A stretch of 64,000 bases of DNA. It comes from JAICYJ01 sp963737445. GTDB taxonomy: Bacteria > Actinomycetota > Thermoleophilia > Gaiellales > JAICJC01. The stretch covers positions 62,001 through 126,000 of the forward strand of contig CAVTSO010000001.1 in NCBI GenBank assembly GCA_963737445.1, given 5' to 3'. The notes beneath the pieces are model-generated. The model saw only the letters and a program-made list of their open reading frames with translations, ran no database searches and was not told where the DNA came from. Both the position numbers and the translations under genes were made by a program. This document shows, in pieces, positions 16,372 through 25,278 of this stretch. Every line of letters begins with the position of its first letter. Within the stretch, counting starts at the first letter, position 1.

Positions 16372-17745
16372 GTGGTAGCCGAGGTGTCCTATCCGCTTGA
16401 GGTTGAAGGTCGCCTCGATCCGCAGCTGAGCCGTTGGCTGTGGCTGGTCAAGTGGCTGCTGGCGATCCCGCATTTCGTCGTGTTGGCGTTTCTGTGGATC
16501 GCGTTCTTCGTGCTCACCTTCGTTGCCTTGGTGGCGATCGTCTTTACCGGGCGATATCCCCGCTCGTTGTTTGAGTTCAATGTCGGTGTGCTTCGCTGGA
16601 CGTGGCGGGTTGGGTTCTACACGTATGCGGCGCTGGGCACTGATCGGTATCCGCCGTTTACGCTCGGTCCGGCTCCGGACTATCCGGCCAGGCTGGACGT
16701 CGCGTACCCTGAGCGGCTGTCCCGGGGGCTGGCGTTGGTGAAGTGGTGGCTGTTGGCGATACCGCAGTACGTGATCGTCGCTTTCTTCCTGGGTTCGGGG
16801 GCGGGAGCGCGGTTCAGTTGGGCGGCTTCGGGTGTCGGGTTGATCGACGTGTTGGTCCTGTTTGCCGGTGTTGCGTTGCTCTTCACCGGCCGCTATCCCC
16901 GGGGCATGTTCGACCTGGCGGTGGGGCTTGATCGCTGGGCGCTGCGCGTCGCCGCGTACGCCGGGCTGATGACCGACCGCTACCCGCCGTTCCGCCTCGA
17001 TATGGGAGGCACCGAACCGGCCGCCGGGCTCGCGGCGTCCGAGACCGCTCCGGCAGAGTCGGCTGCCGTTGCCGGTGTCCGACGCTGGACCGGCGGCAGG
17101 GTGGTGCTGGTGATACTCGGGAGCCTGGCGGCGTTGCTGGCGTTCGGCCTCGCCGCCGGCGGCGGCACTGTCGTCGTCCTCGACCAAACCCAGCGCGATA
17201 GCGACGGCTATCTGATGAGTCCGAGCAAGCACTTCTCGACCGCCACCTACGCGCTGGTGACCAAGTCTGTCGACCTGGGCGGCGATGGAGCCGGGCGCGA
17301 CTTCCTTGGCACGATCCGCGTTCGCACCCAAAGCGACAGGCCGGTATTCGTCGGCATAGGTCGCTCGTCGGCGGTGACGGCCTACCTGGGCGGCGTGCGC
17401 CGAGCAGAGGTCCGCGACATCGCTCCCTGGCACGTCAGCTACGACGTGCTTTCGGGTGGCCGCCCATCCGCACCGCCGGGCTCGCAGAGCTTCTGGGCTG
17501 CGTCCGTCGCGGGATCGGGCGAGCAGGTGTTGGACTGGAAGCCCGCGGCCGGCACCTGGAGACTGGTGGTCATGAACACCGGCGGCTCCCCGCGGGTGAC
17601 GGTCGATGCCAGCGTCGGCGCCAAGCTCGACAACCTGGGCTGGGTCGGCGCCGGACTGCTCGCCGCGGCGGTCGTGTTCGCGTTCGGGGCCGCCGGGCTG
17701 ATCCACCTCGGAGTCAGACGCAGCAAGGCACCAACCAAGCCGTGA
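16372..17745 (+). CDS. Membrane protein with two DUF4389 domains and an extracytoplasmic C-terminal domain
   Basis: GTG 16372 is chosen because GGAGG lies at 16359-16363. The 457-residue protein has two DUF4389 units, each a pair of membrane helices followed by FTGRYPR..(F/L)(F/D)..VG (residues 10-105 and 115-205). The shared motifs are SRWLWLVKWLLAIPHFVVL, then ALVKWWLLAIPQYVIVAFF. A further helix (about 240-265) leads to an exposed beta-rich domain (HFSTATYALVTKSVDLGGDG, TIRVRTQSDRPVFVGIGRSS). A last helix ends in basic residues. DUF4389 function is unknown; the family is frequent in Thermoleophilia. A shorter paralogue lies at 50516-51148. Confidence 0.85.
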   Translation: MVAEVSYPLEVEGRLDPQLSRWLWLVKWLLAIPHFVVLAFLWIAFFVLTFVALVAIVFTGRYPRSLFEFNVGVLRWTWRVGFYTYAALGTDRYPPFTLGPAPDYPARLDVAYPERLSRGLALVKWWLLAIPQYVIVAFFLGSGAGARFSWAASGVGLIDVLVLFAGVALLFTGRYPRGMFDLAVGLDRWALRVAAYAGLMTDRYPPFRLDMGGTEPAAGLAASETAPAESAAVAGVRRWTGGRVVLVILGSLAALLAFGLAAGGGTVVVLDQTQRDSDGYLMSPSKHFSTATYALVTKSVDLGGDGAGRDFLGTIRVRTQSDRPVFVGIGRSSAVTAYLGGVRRAEVRDIAPWHVSYDVLSGGRPSAPPGSQSFWAASVAGSGEQVLDWKPAAGTWRLVVMNTGGSPRVTVDASVGAKLDNLGWVGAGLLAAAVVFAFGAAGLIHLGVRRSKAPTKP

Positions 17746-17959
17746 GGTCGGGGGCCGCAGCCAACCGCTCTCGGGTCAGTGGTCGTTTGCTGGTAGCTGC
17801 TTGACAATCGACGTGACCGTCGAGCCGAGGCGGCGCAAAGCAACTGGGTGGTCCAGGTGCAGCGATTTCGAGCGGATCGGGGCCGAGCGGATGCGGACAA
17901 ACCACAGGATACTTTCAGGGGTTGTTCCGACGTCTTGGCGCGCGCGATTGCCTAGGCTC

Positions 17960-18859
17960 GTGAGCGTGGAACCAGTCTTACGTGCAGCCGAATTGACAAA
18001 GTGCTTCGGCGACGTCACCGCCGTGCGCGACCTTTCATTCGACCTCAACGCAGGTACCATCACCGGCTTTCTTGGTCCCAACGGCGCGGGCAAGACGACG
18101 ACGCTTCGGATGGTGCTCGGACTAGCCAAGCCGACGGGTGGGCGGGCGCTGCTCTTTGGGCACGCCTATGCCGAGCTAGCGCGGCCGGCGAACAGGGTAG
18201 GAGCCATGCTCGATGCCGCCGACCTCCATCCCGGACGAACAGGGAGGGATCACCTACGCGTGCTGGCTGCGGTCGCCCACACACCGCTTACCCGGATCGA
18301 TGAGGTTCTCGGGCTGGTGGATCTGACCTACGCAGCCGAGCGCCGGGTGGACGGATATTCGCTTGGCATGCGCCAACGATTGGGCCTGGCCAGCGCGCTG
18401 CTGGGTGACCCGGAACTCTTGATCTTGGACGAGCCTGCCAATGGGCTGGATCCTGAAGGAATGCGTTGGTTGCGTGACTTCCTGCGCGAATTTGCCGGAC
18501 AGGGCAAGACGGTGTTCGTCTCCAGCCATCACCTGGCAGAGGTCGCAGAACTGGTGGACCACGTCATCATCATCAACCACGGCCGGTTGATTGTTGAGGC
18601 GCCACTGAACGAGCTCACCGCACGCATTGGCGGAGCGATCAGGGTTGAAACCACACGATCCGATGCTCTGGAGGCGGCGCTACGCGACGCCGGTATTACG
18701 GGCATCAGACGCGAGAACGGAACGCTTTATGTCCGCGGGATCACCGCCGACCGAATCGGAAAAATCGCGTTGGAGGCCCATGTCGAGTTGAACCAACTCG
18801 TCACAGAGTCCTCGCTGGAGGACATATTCCTCCAGCTAACCGAGGAGCCGAAGCGATGA
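17960..18859 (+). CDS. ABC transporter ATP-binding protein
   Basis: GTG 17960 (or GTG 17966) gives a protein of about 299 residues. Visible motifs are Walker A GPNGAGKTTT, the signature YSLGMRQRLGLASALL, Walker B ELLILDEPANGLDPEG and the switch His in VFVSSHHLAEV. The C-terminal extension (GIRRENGTLYVRGITADRIG, LVTESSLEDIFLQLTEE) is typical of the DrrA/CcmA-like subfamily of exporters for drugs, lipids or antibiotics. The stop overlaps the ATG of the permease, so the two form one two-gene transporter. The substrate is unknown. Confidence 0.92.
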   Translation: MSVEPVLRAAELTKCFGDVTAVRDLSFDLNAGTITGFLGPNGAGKTTTLRMVLGLAKPTGGRALLFGHAYAELARPANRVGAMLDAADLHPGRTGRDHLRVLAAVAHTPLTRIDEVLGLVDLTYAAERRVDGYSLGMRQRLGLASALLGDPELLILDEPANGLDPEGMRWLRDFLREFAGQGKTVFVSSHHLAEVAELVDHVIIINHGRLIVEAPLNELTARIGGAIRVETTRSDALEAALRDAGITGIRRENGTLYVRGITADRIGKIALEAHVELNQLVTESSLEDIFLQLTEEPKR

Positions 18860-19587
18860 TCGAGCAGATCTCCTCCGAACTGCTCAAGGTGCGCACCACT
18901 CGAACGGCGGCCGTGATACTGCTCGCCTCCGCAGGGCTAACCCTGCTCGGCGTGTTCATCGAAGGGTCGTCCTCCACCCTCGGCAAACTTGCCCAGGAGG
19001 ACCAGCAGCGCGCGCTGCTCGGCGCCGGAAGCGCAGCCGTGTTCTTCGCGACGATCGCCGGAATCACCACGGTGACAAGCGAGTTTCGCTACGGGACGAT
19101 CCACCCCACCCTGCTCTTCGAGCCGCGCCGCCGTGTAGTCCTCGCGTCGAAGCTTGTCGCAGCCCTGCTGATCGGCCTGCTGTTTGGCGCCGTCTGCGTT
19201 GGTCTCTCCGTCGGCATCGGTCGCGCGATTCTCGCTGCACGCGACGTTCACGTCGCCCTCTCGAGCAGCGACACCGTCGCCCTGGCGATCGGAACGATCG
19301 GTGCGACCACGCTTGGCGCGATGCTCGGCGTCGCGATCGGCACCTTGATCCGCAACCAAGTCGGTGCCATCGTCGCCGTCGTCGCATACGCCTTCGTGGT
19401 CGACGCGCTGCTATTCGCCTCCGCGCCGTCCGTCGGACGCTATCTGCCAGGCAAAGCGGGCGATGCGCTCGCCGGGCGCGGTGTCGAGCACCTTCTCTCC
19501 CCAGGCCCAGGCGCCGCGGTACTGATCGCGTGGACGCTCGCATTCGTCGCCGCGGCAGCCGTGCGAGACGCCCGCAGCGATGTCTAG
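18856..19587 (+). CDS. ABC-2 type transporter permease
   Basis: This 243-residue protein overlaps the ATPase gene by ATGA. About six membrane segments are visible, the first near residues 18-36 (AAVILLASAGLTLLGVF), others near 62-82, 100-130, 145-165, 175-195 and 215-235. The motif TVTSEFRYGTIHPTLLFEPR near the first loop is characteristic of the ABC-2 permeases paired with CcmA/DrrA ATPases. The dimer with the preceding ATPase is a likely efflux pump. The 3' end overlaps a truncated universal stress gene by 8 bases. Confidence 0.88.
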   Translation: MIEQISSELLKVRTTRTAAVILLASAGLTLLGVFIEGSSSTLGKLAQEDQQRALLGAGSAAVFFATIAGITTVTSEFRYGTIHPTLLFEPRRRVVLASKLVAALLIGLLFGAVCVGLSVGIGRAILAARDVHVALSSSDTVALAIGTIGATTLGAMLGVAIGTLIRNQVGAIVAVVAYAFVVDALLFASAPSVGRYLPGKAGDALAGRGVEHLLSPGPGAAVLIAWTLAFVAAAAVRDARSDV

Positions 19588-19813
19588 CCCGACGCCGCGC
19601 GACCTCGCCGGCCGGGGCGTCAGCGAGCTCATCGGCTGTGAGGGCAACGCTGCCACTGCGTTGGTGGACAAGTTCAAGGGCGCCGACATGCTGGAGGTTG
19701 GATCGCGCGGGTTGGGTGGGTTCCGGGGGCTCCTTCTGGGCTCGGTCATCCAGCAGTGTGCGCAGCACGCCCACTGCCCCGTGGTGATCGTCCCTGCGGA
19801 GGAGCGGTCATGA
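19580..19813 (+). pseudogene. Universal stress protein, C-terminal half only
   Basis: The product (CEGNAATALVDKFKGADMLE, then VGSRGLGGFRGLLLGSVIQQ and CAQHAHCPVVIVPAEE) matches the second half of a UspA domain. It includes the ATP-binding G-x2-G-x9-G pattern. The first half, with the Asp of the nucleotide site, is missing. The frame begins inside the preceding permease gene, so a deletion has probably fused the end of one gene to the middle of another. It overlaps the flavodoxin start by 4 bases. Confidence 0.7.
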
Positions 19814-20313
19814 TCGCGCTCGTGGCCTACGCGACCAAGCACGGCTCGACCCGTGAGGTCGCCGATGCGATCGGCGAGTGGCTGCGAGAGCGAGGCTTCG
19901 GCGTCGACGTGATGGAAGCACACGCGACACCCGCCGATCTCAGTGGCTACGACCTGGTCGTCCTGGGTGGCGCGCTGTACATCGGCCGCTGGCATCACGA
20001 CGCTGTTGCGTTCCTAAAGCAGCATCGCACTGAGCTGGCTTCAAAGCCGCTCGCCGTGTTCGGGATGGGGCCAGCGAAGGATGAGAAGCCGGCGTTCGAC
20101 GCTGCCCGCGTGCAGCTCGAGCAATCGCTGGTGCGTGCCGCGGTGACCCCCGAGTTGACGGCGGTGTTCGGCGGCGTTGTCCAGCCGAAGCGGCTGCGGT
20201 TCCCGTTCAGCTGGATGCCCGCCTCCGACGCCCGCGATTGGGCGGCGATCGAGAGCTTCGCGAAGCAGGCCGCGGAGCTCGCCGGATCGCGCACGTCCAC
20301 CGACGCAACCTGA
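19810..20313 (+). CDS. Flavodoxin-domain protein (protoporphyrinogen-oxidase HemG-like)
   Basis: ATG 19810 follows GGAGGAGCGG and overlaps the previous stop. The 167-residue protein begins IALVAYATKHGSTREVADAI, the FMN-phosphate-binding loop of flavodoxins. It continues with DLVVLGGALYIGRWHHDAVA, similar to HemG and other menaquinone-linked flavodoxins, and PLAVFGMGPAKDE. The C-terminal FPFSWMPASDARDWAAIESF also fits that family. A role in electron transfer or haem-precursor oxidation is likely, but which is unclear. The adjacent truncated and full universal stress genes suggest a stress or redox context. Confidence 0.82.
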   Translation: MIALVAYATKHGSTREVADAIGEWLRERGFGVDVMEAHATPADLSGYDLVVLGGALYIGRWHHDAVAFLKQHRTELASKPLAVFGMGPAKDEKPAFDAARVQLEQSLVRAAVTPELTAVFGGVVQPKRLRFPFSWMPASDARDWAAIESFAKQAAELAGSRTSTDAT

Positions 20314-20422
20314 CACGCCTGGCTGCGACGGACAGCTATGCCATGTCTGGCTGCGTAGGAGCTGCCGAGCGACGTTGCTCCCGCGACGTTCCGCGCAATC
20401 CTTGACCAGCGCTCGGACCCGG

Positions 20423-20869
20423 TCAGGCTCCCGACGCCGGCGCGGCGGTCGGATGGACGATCACTACCGGGCAGCGGGCGTGAGCCGCGCATTGCTGTCC
20501 AACGGAGCCAAGCAGTAGGCCGACAAAGCCCCCGTGCCCGCGTGATCCGACGACGAGTAGCTCGGCATTCTCAGACTCCCGAATGAGCACACTCGCCGCG
20601 CTTCCCTCTTCGACGAGCAACTCGACAACAGCGCCAGGATCATCTCCGAGCACCTCGTCGAACTCCCTGTGTGCGAGCTTTTCGGCCGTACCGTCGTCCA
20701 ACACCGGCATCAGGGCGCCTGCCGCGTAGATGTTGATCGGCATCTGCCACGTCCAGACGACGCGAAGCTGGTCGCCGCGTAGCCGAGCCTCTTGCACCGC
20801 GAATCGCAGTGCTTCACGTGCGCCTGCGGATCCGTCGATTCCCACCACGATTGTCTTCTGCACATCCAT
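20423..20869 (-). CDS. Universal stress protein (UspA family)
   Basis: ATG 20869 gives a 148-residue single Usp domain. It starts with TIVVGIDGSAGAREALRFAV (the nucleotide-site Asp) and contains LLVVGSRGHGGFVGLLLGSV, the G-x2-G-x9-G(S/T) ATP-binding motif, followed by QQCAAHARCPVVIVHP. These features mark an ATP-binding Usp, which helps survival under energy or oxygen stress. It converges with the flavodoxin gene on the other strand. It is full length, unlike the relics at 19580 and 56298. Confidence 0.92.
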   Translation of the reverse strand: MDVQKTIVVGIDGSAGAREALRFAVQEARLRGDQLRVVWTWQMPINIYAAGALMPVLDDGTAEKLAHREFDEVLGDDPGAVVELLVEEGSAASVLIRESENAELLVVGSRGHGGFVGLLLGSVGQQCAAHARCPVVIVHPTAAPASGA

Positions 20870-21158
20870 GCAGCTAGTACTGCTAGGGACCGCTCCGGCG
20901 ACAACGAACGGCGACTGCGACAGCACTGATGATTGTCACACTCACGAACATGATCATTCCGTTCATGTCGGATTCCCCTTCATGGCGACATGATCCACCA
21001 CCCAACGGGCCGAGCCATCAGCGACCGCGCTGATCCATGGATCAGTGCGAACCCTGATGCGAGGTGACGGAGTGATCGGGGAGGCTGGCATCCTCGGGTA
21101 GCGGGAAGTCGGAAGTCGGAGATCGCCCCACATGTTCGGCTTTGCGAGGGGGTCTGTG

Positions 21159-21650
21159 ATGAGCGGAAAGGAAGGGTGTGCGCCAGGAGGGAGTGAGCAG
21201 ACGCCGTGGTTAGCGCCACGATGGTTCATCGTGCTCTTCTGGAAGGTGCACCGGGCGCTGGTCCGGGTCAGCGGTGGCCGGCTTGGCCTGTGGCGCGCTC
21301 GGGCTCAGCGCTGGGGCGCGATGCGATTGACCACGATCGGACGCCGTAGCGGTCAGGAGCGGTCGGTGATCCTCGGCTACTTTGAGGACGGCCCGAACCT
21401 GGTGACCCTGGCGATGAACGGCTGGGGTGAAGGAGAGCCCGCGTGGTGGCTGAACCTCCAGGCCCACCCGCAGGCCAGGGTCCAACTCCGCGACGGGACA
21501 CGCCAGGTCGTCGCCCACGCCGCGACGGGACCGGAGCGGGCCCAGCTGTGGGACCGGTGGCGGTCCGTGGACAAGAATCTCGACGGCTACGCCCGTCGCC
21601 GATCACAGACGGCCGTGGTGGTCCTCGAACCCAAGCAGGGCGGGGGTTGA
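21159..21650 (+). CDS. Nitroreductase-family deazaflavin (F420)-dependent oxidoreductase
   Basis: ATG 21159 is favoured for AGGGGG upstream; GTG/ATG starts up to 21132 are possible. The product (about 163 residues) contains LTTIGRRSGQERSVILGYFE, then LVTLAMNGWGEGEPAWWLNL and QAHPQARVQLRDGT. This is the split-barrel DDN family of F420H2-dependent reductases and related actinobacterial proteins. The expected role is F420-linked reduction of quinones or xenobiotics. F420 use is characteristic of actinobacteria and supports the taxonomic placement. Confidence 0.82.
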   Translation: MSGKEGCAPGGSEQTPWLAPRWFIVLFWKVHRALVRVSGGRLGLWRARAQRWGAMRLTTIGRRSGQERSVILGYFEDGPNLVTLAMNGWGEGEPAWWLNLQAHPQARVQLRDGTRQVVAHAATGPERAQLWDRWRSVDKNLDGYARRRSQTAVVVLEPKQGGG

Positions 21651-21655
21651 TGGGT

Positions 21656-22054
21656 CTCGCTTATCCGTAGCGTCACGGCCGCCCTCATAATCCTCCTCGC
21701 CGCCGCCTGCAACTCTGCGTCAGCCGCAAGCGTCGAGCACTCCACAGCCGCCTCGACCCACCACCACCGCCGACACCCGCAGCGATCTTCGCGAGGTATC
21801 TGACGCGGATGCACCGGATCGATCGGATGTGGGAAGGCGCCGCGCACCAGTACGGCCACGCCTACCGGAAGCTCTCGGGCTACCCGGACTCGACGTGGGA
21901 TACCGGCGCGAAGCAGATGCAGCGAGTCCGCCAGCTCTACGACCGCCAAGCGGTGCGCCTCGGTGTGATCACCCCACCCGCTGGGATGAAACACGGCCAG
22001 CAGGGCGGGCAGACCACCATCCAGCTAACCGTCGTTGCGGATCGTGCCCACCCG
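21656..22054 (+). pseudogene. Broken lipoprotein gene
   Basis: One frame gives a leader-like run (VTAALIILLAAACNSASAAS) but has no canonical start codon. It ends at a stop near 21800. A second frame then continues with AIFARYLTRMHRIDRMWEGA, HAYRKLSGYPDSTWDTGAKQ and MQRVRQLYDRQAVRLGVITP. Together they look like one small lipoprotein with a frameshift near 21760-21790. No family is recognised, and the 3' end is uncertain. Confidence 0.35.
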
Positions 22055-22482
22055 TCCCACAATCAGCGGTATCACAGCTACGCGGGCGCCGGCATCATCG
22101 TTGCGGTTGGATGGCTCGCCGTTGGCCACCATCATCATCCTGCTCAAGCGGATCGCGGAATCACTCCATGACCTCAGGAAGCTCGCGTCCCGTGACTTGG
22201 GTCGACGCGCCATGGCGGCCCCACATCGGCGACCGCCCTGCCGCTGCAGGCGGTACAAGCATGGACAGGCTTTCGCGCTGCTCTGTGATCGCTGAGGCAA
22301 AATCACGACAACGCGCACAGGAGACCGTGTGCAGACGCCCTTTCGCCGCCTCAGCGCGACTCGCCTCGCCGTCCGCTCGCGCCGATAACGCGAGCTGTGC
22401 GGACTGGCACGACAGGGAGGCCGCGCCGATGAGCCCGTCAAGCGAACGCGTGCCACGGAACGTCAGCACTTCGCGCGGCCTC

Positions 22483-22686
22483 TCAGGCGGCGTCGGCAGC
22501 GTCGGCGGTGCTTATCGCCCCGGTCGGGCAGACGGTACAGATCCGCTGCGCTCGCTCGGCGGAGATCAGGTGCACCAGCGGATGGGCACAGCCGTCTTTC
22601 CCCAGCGTCACGGCCGCGGGGTCCTCGGCGACACACTCGCCGTAGCCTATGCACAGGTCGGGGTTGATTACGAGTCGTACATCCAT
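22483..22686 (-). CDS. Small ferredoxin, redox locus 1
   Basis: ATG 22686 follows GGAGGAGG. The 67-residue protein has DLCIGYGECVAEDP and, after about 35 residues, ICTVCPTGA. This Cys spacing (C-x5-C...C-x2-CP) is that of small single-cluster ferredoxins of the type that serve cytochrome P450 and Rhodocoxin-like reductases. It follows the FAD reductase gene by about 26 bases and would accept electrons from it in the cytoplasm. A paralogue lies at 36456-36785 in locus 2. Confidence 0.88.
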   Translation of the reverse strand: MDVRLVINPDLCIGYGECVAEDPAAVTLGKDGCAHPLVHLISAERAQRICTVCPTGAISTADAADAA

Positions 22687-22712
22687 GGTGTTCCTCCTCC
22701 GTTCGTGGGATG

Positions 22713-23825
22713 TCATGCGGCTAGAAGCCGCCGCGCCTCACCCAGCCGGCGGGGTGCGTTCATCAGCAGCACGCACGTCGGACGGCCGTGCTGGTCGTGT
22801 CCAACAGCGAGGCCGTCGTGCTCGTGCCATTCGCAGGCCTCGGCGTCACGGCCGAGCTGTTGGATCCTGAGCGGGCCGATGTCCGAGAACCAGTACGGCT
22901 CCCGCACGAAGGAGCCGGTTGCACCCATGATCGCCGCGGCCACGTGTGCGCCGCTTGCGCGTGCGTTGTCCCAGTGTGGCACCGCGATGGGGCCGTAGCG
23001 CGGATGCGGGAACCGGCCGAGATCACCGCACACCCACACGCCGTCCAGGCCCGGTACCGCGAGCCGTTCGTCGGTGTCGGCTAGGCCCCCGGGCGCGATC
23101 ACGGCGGGGAGCGTGGATGCGACGCCCGCCGCTGAGATCACGACGTCGGCACGAAGGGGTGCACGTCCGGTAAGCCGCACGACTCGGCCGCCGCGGTCGG
23201 GCTCGATACCGACGACGGCGCAGCCGCCCACGAAGCGGACGCCGAGACGCTCGATCACCTGCCCGGCGGCGGCCGACGCATTCCGGTGGAACCGCTCCAG
23301 CGGTCGGTCGGCGCGCTCCAGCAGCGTCACCCTGTGATGGCCGGCCAGCGTGGCAGCGGTCTCGGTGCCGATGAGCCCTGCGCCGATGACGATCACGTCG
23401 CGGCCGGGCGCGGCCAGGGCTGGCGCCAGCCGCTCGAGCCCGAGGGGATGTGCGTTCTCCTCCGCCAGCTCGATCCCGGTGACGGGCGGCCGCGTAGGCC
23501 GCAGGCCGGTCGCCCACACCAGGTGCTCGAACCCGATCGTGCGGTGGCCGCCGTCGGTGAGCCCGATCTGCAGCTCGCGCCGACGCAGGTCGACGCTGTT
23601 GGCCATACCGTCCACGTGGTCGATACCGAACCCAGCCATGTCGGCTGCTGAGGCCAGGTATGGCGCGCGGCCTGCGAGCAGCGCCCGCTTGGAGAGCGGC
23701 GGGCGGTCGCAGGGAAGGCCCGGGCCGATCAGCGTCACCCGCGCACCTGCCGCGGCGAGATCGCGTGCGCACGCGTAGCCGGCGACGCCGTTGCCGACCA
23801 CGGTCACCCACGGCCGGCCGCTCAT
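22713..23825 (-). CDS. FAD-dependent ferredoxin reductase, redox locus 1
   Basis: The 370-residue protein has the FAD-binding TVVGNGVAGYACARDLAAAG, then RPPLSKRALLAG and the NAD(P)-binding VIVIGAGLIGTETAATLAGH. Near residue 270 is VWVCGDLGRFPHPRYG, the second FAD contact of this family (Pyr_redox_2 with a reductase C-terminal domain). It would pass electrons from NAD(P)H to the adjacent ferredoxin. Its ATG overlaps the stop of the membrane gene upstream by ATGA. Locus 2 encodes a close paralogue with the same motifs. Confidence 0.92.
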   Translation of the reverse strand: MSGRPWVTVVGNGVAGYACARDLAAAGARVTLIGPGLPCDRPPLSKRALLAGRAPYLASAADMAGFGIDHVDGMANSVDLRRRELQIGLTDGGHRTIGFEHLVWATGLRPTRPPVTGIELAEENAHPLGLERLAPALAAPGRDVIVIGAGLIGTETAATLAGHHRVTLLERADRPLERFHRNASAAAGQVIERLGVRFVGGCAVVGIEPDRGGRVVRLTGRAPLRADVVISAAGVASTLPAVIAPGGLADTDERLAVPGLDGVWVCGDLGRFPHPRYGPIAVPHWDNARASGAHVAAAIMGATGSFVREPYWFSDIGPLRIQQLGRDAEACEWHEHDGLAVGHDQHGRPTCVLLMNAPRRLGEARRLLAA

Positions 23826-24376
23826 TCCCCGGCCTCCGCTTCGGCCGGTACCGGCACCGGGACGCGCGCCGGGCGCTGCGGCTGCTCCGCCCAGCGATAC
23901 CAGGCGGCAGCGGCGATGATCGATGCCGACAGAGCGTACAGAGCGAGCGCAAACGGCGAGCGCGCGTCCGTGCCGCTGAGCACGCCGTGCGCCAGCGAGA
24001 GCGCCCACACCGCGTAGCCGAAGTAGTGCAGGCCACGCCATGTCCGCTGGCTGATCCAGCGTGCCTTGCGCAGCCGTATCGACAGCGGCAGCACAACAAC
24101 CAACCACAGCGCCGCGGCGCCCAGCACCACGCCCGGTCGCGGATCAAGCCCGACCAGCGTCCGGGGCGTGACCTTGGCGTAGTGGTCGAGCATGAGCGCC
24201 ACCACGTGCGTCACCACAGCCATCAGGCCGACCGTCGACAGGAACCGGTGGTAGCTGAGGTGCGACGCAGGCGGCCGCCAGAAGCGCGAAGACAGCCCGA
24301 TGCCCCACGCAACCACCATCGTGTAGCAGCCGAAGGCGACAAAGGCGCTGGCCCGTGCGACGTCCCAGGCGGTCAT
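23822..24376 (-). CDS. Ferric-reductase-like transmembrane haem protein, redox locus 1
   Basis: This 184-residue protein has about five to six helices. His residues lie at YHRFLSTVG, VVTHVVALMLDHY, RGLHYFGYAV and LSLAHGVLSGTD. The pairs of His in two helices are the haem b ligands of the ferric-reductase (FRD/PF01794-like) fold, which moves electrons across the membrane. It carries no FAD or NADPH domain, so it must receive electrons from elsewhere. The ferredoxin and reductase of the same operon are obvious candidates. The start overlaps the ApbE stop. Confidence 0.85.
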   Translation of the reverse strand: MTAWDVARASAFVAFGCYTMVVAWGIGLSSRFWRPPASHLSYHRFLSTVGLMAVVTHVVALMLDHYAKVTPRTLVGLDPRPGVVLGAAALWLVVVLPLSIRLRKARWISQRTWRGLHYFGYAVWALSLAHGVLSGTDARSPFALALYALSASIIAAAAWYRWAEQPQRPARVPVPVPAEAEAGE

Positions 24377-25278
24377 GATCGCGTCACCGTGCGCCAGCGC
24401 GGCGTCTCGCAGGTATGACCGTCCACGGTCACGATCGCCGCGACGTCCCACGTATCGATCAGGCCCGGTCGTAGCGCCAGGGTCTTTGCCAGCACGTCGG
24501 CCGAGACCGGGTCGTCGGCCAGCACGGTCGCATGCGACATGGCTCCGGGAGCACCTGTCTGCGGATCGATCAGATGGTGCGCCTGCCGGCCGTCCCCATT
24601 TGTCCAGGACCTTCGCCCGAATCCGGAGGTCGCGATGCCCTGGCCGTCTCCGAGCCGCACGCTGGCGAACGCCGGGCCGGTGGGCCGAAGCGGTGTCTCC
24701 ACCGCCACCACGTGATCGCCGCGTGCCGCGAACAGATCGCCGCCGGCATCGATCAGCAGGGACGGATCGTCGCAGTGGGCCAACGCCACCGCGCCCGCCC
24801 GGCGTGCCATCCAGCTCTTGGCGATGCCGCCCAGGTCGAGTACGCATCCCGTCGGGATGGTGACAACGCGGCGCGCCCGATCGATCTCGATGGTGCCGGT
24901 CACCGCCCTGCCGATCGGGCTGGTGCGGGCTCCGGCCGGGCTGTCGAGCAGGCTGCGCCGGTATCCCCAGGCAGCCAGCGTCGCACCCACCAGCGGCTGG
25001 AAGACGCCTCCGGTGCGGACGCTCCAGTGCAGGCACGACTCGAGTAGGTCGACCGTCGCGGCGCTGACGCGCACCGGTCTGCCCGCGCACGACGTGATCA
25101 GCGAGACCTCGCTATCTTCCCGGAACCGTGACCAGCGGCGCTCGTCCTCGGCCACGGCGGCGGCGACCTGCACCGCCAGCGCCTGATCGACGCCGCCGCT
25201 GTGGTGGATCCGCCACGTGCTTCCGGTGGCCGGCCATTCCCAGGCCGGCGTCTGCTTTGGTGTGGCTGTGGCTGCCAT
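24373..25278 (-). CDS. apbE: FAD:protein FMN transferase ApbE, redox locus 1
   Basis: The 301-residue protein shows the ApbE pattern. Visible landmarks are VLDLGGIAKSWMARRAG and LLIDAGGDLFAARG, then GIATSGFGRRSWTNGDGRQA and HHLIDPQTGAPG. It transfers FMN from FAD to Ser/Thr of an exported acceptor by a phosphoester bond, with Mg2+ from conserved Asp residues. No lipobox or signal peptide is apparent, so location is uncertain. The operon position next to the haem membrane gene and two small exported proteins implies these, or an acceptor elsewhere, are its targets. Confidence 0.92.
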   Translation of the reverse strand: MAATATPKQTPAWEWPATGSTWRIHHSGGVDQALAVQVAAAVAEDERRWSRFREDSEVSLITSCAGRPVRVSAATVDLLESCLHWSVRTGGVFQPLVGATLAAWGYRRSLLDSPAGARTSPIGRAVTGTIEIDRARRVVTIPTGCVLDLGGIAKSWMARRAGAVALAHCDDPSLLIDAGGDLFAARGDHVVAVETPLRPTGPAFASVRLGDGQGIATSGFGRRSWTNGDGRQAHHLIDPQTGAPGAMSHATVLADDPVSADVLAKTLALRPGLIDTWDVAAIVTVDGHTCETPRWRTVTRS

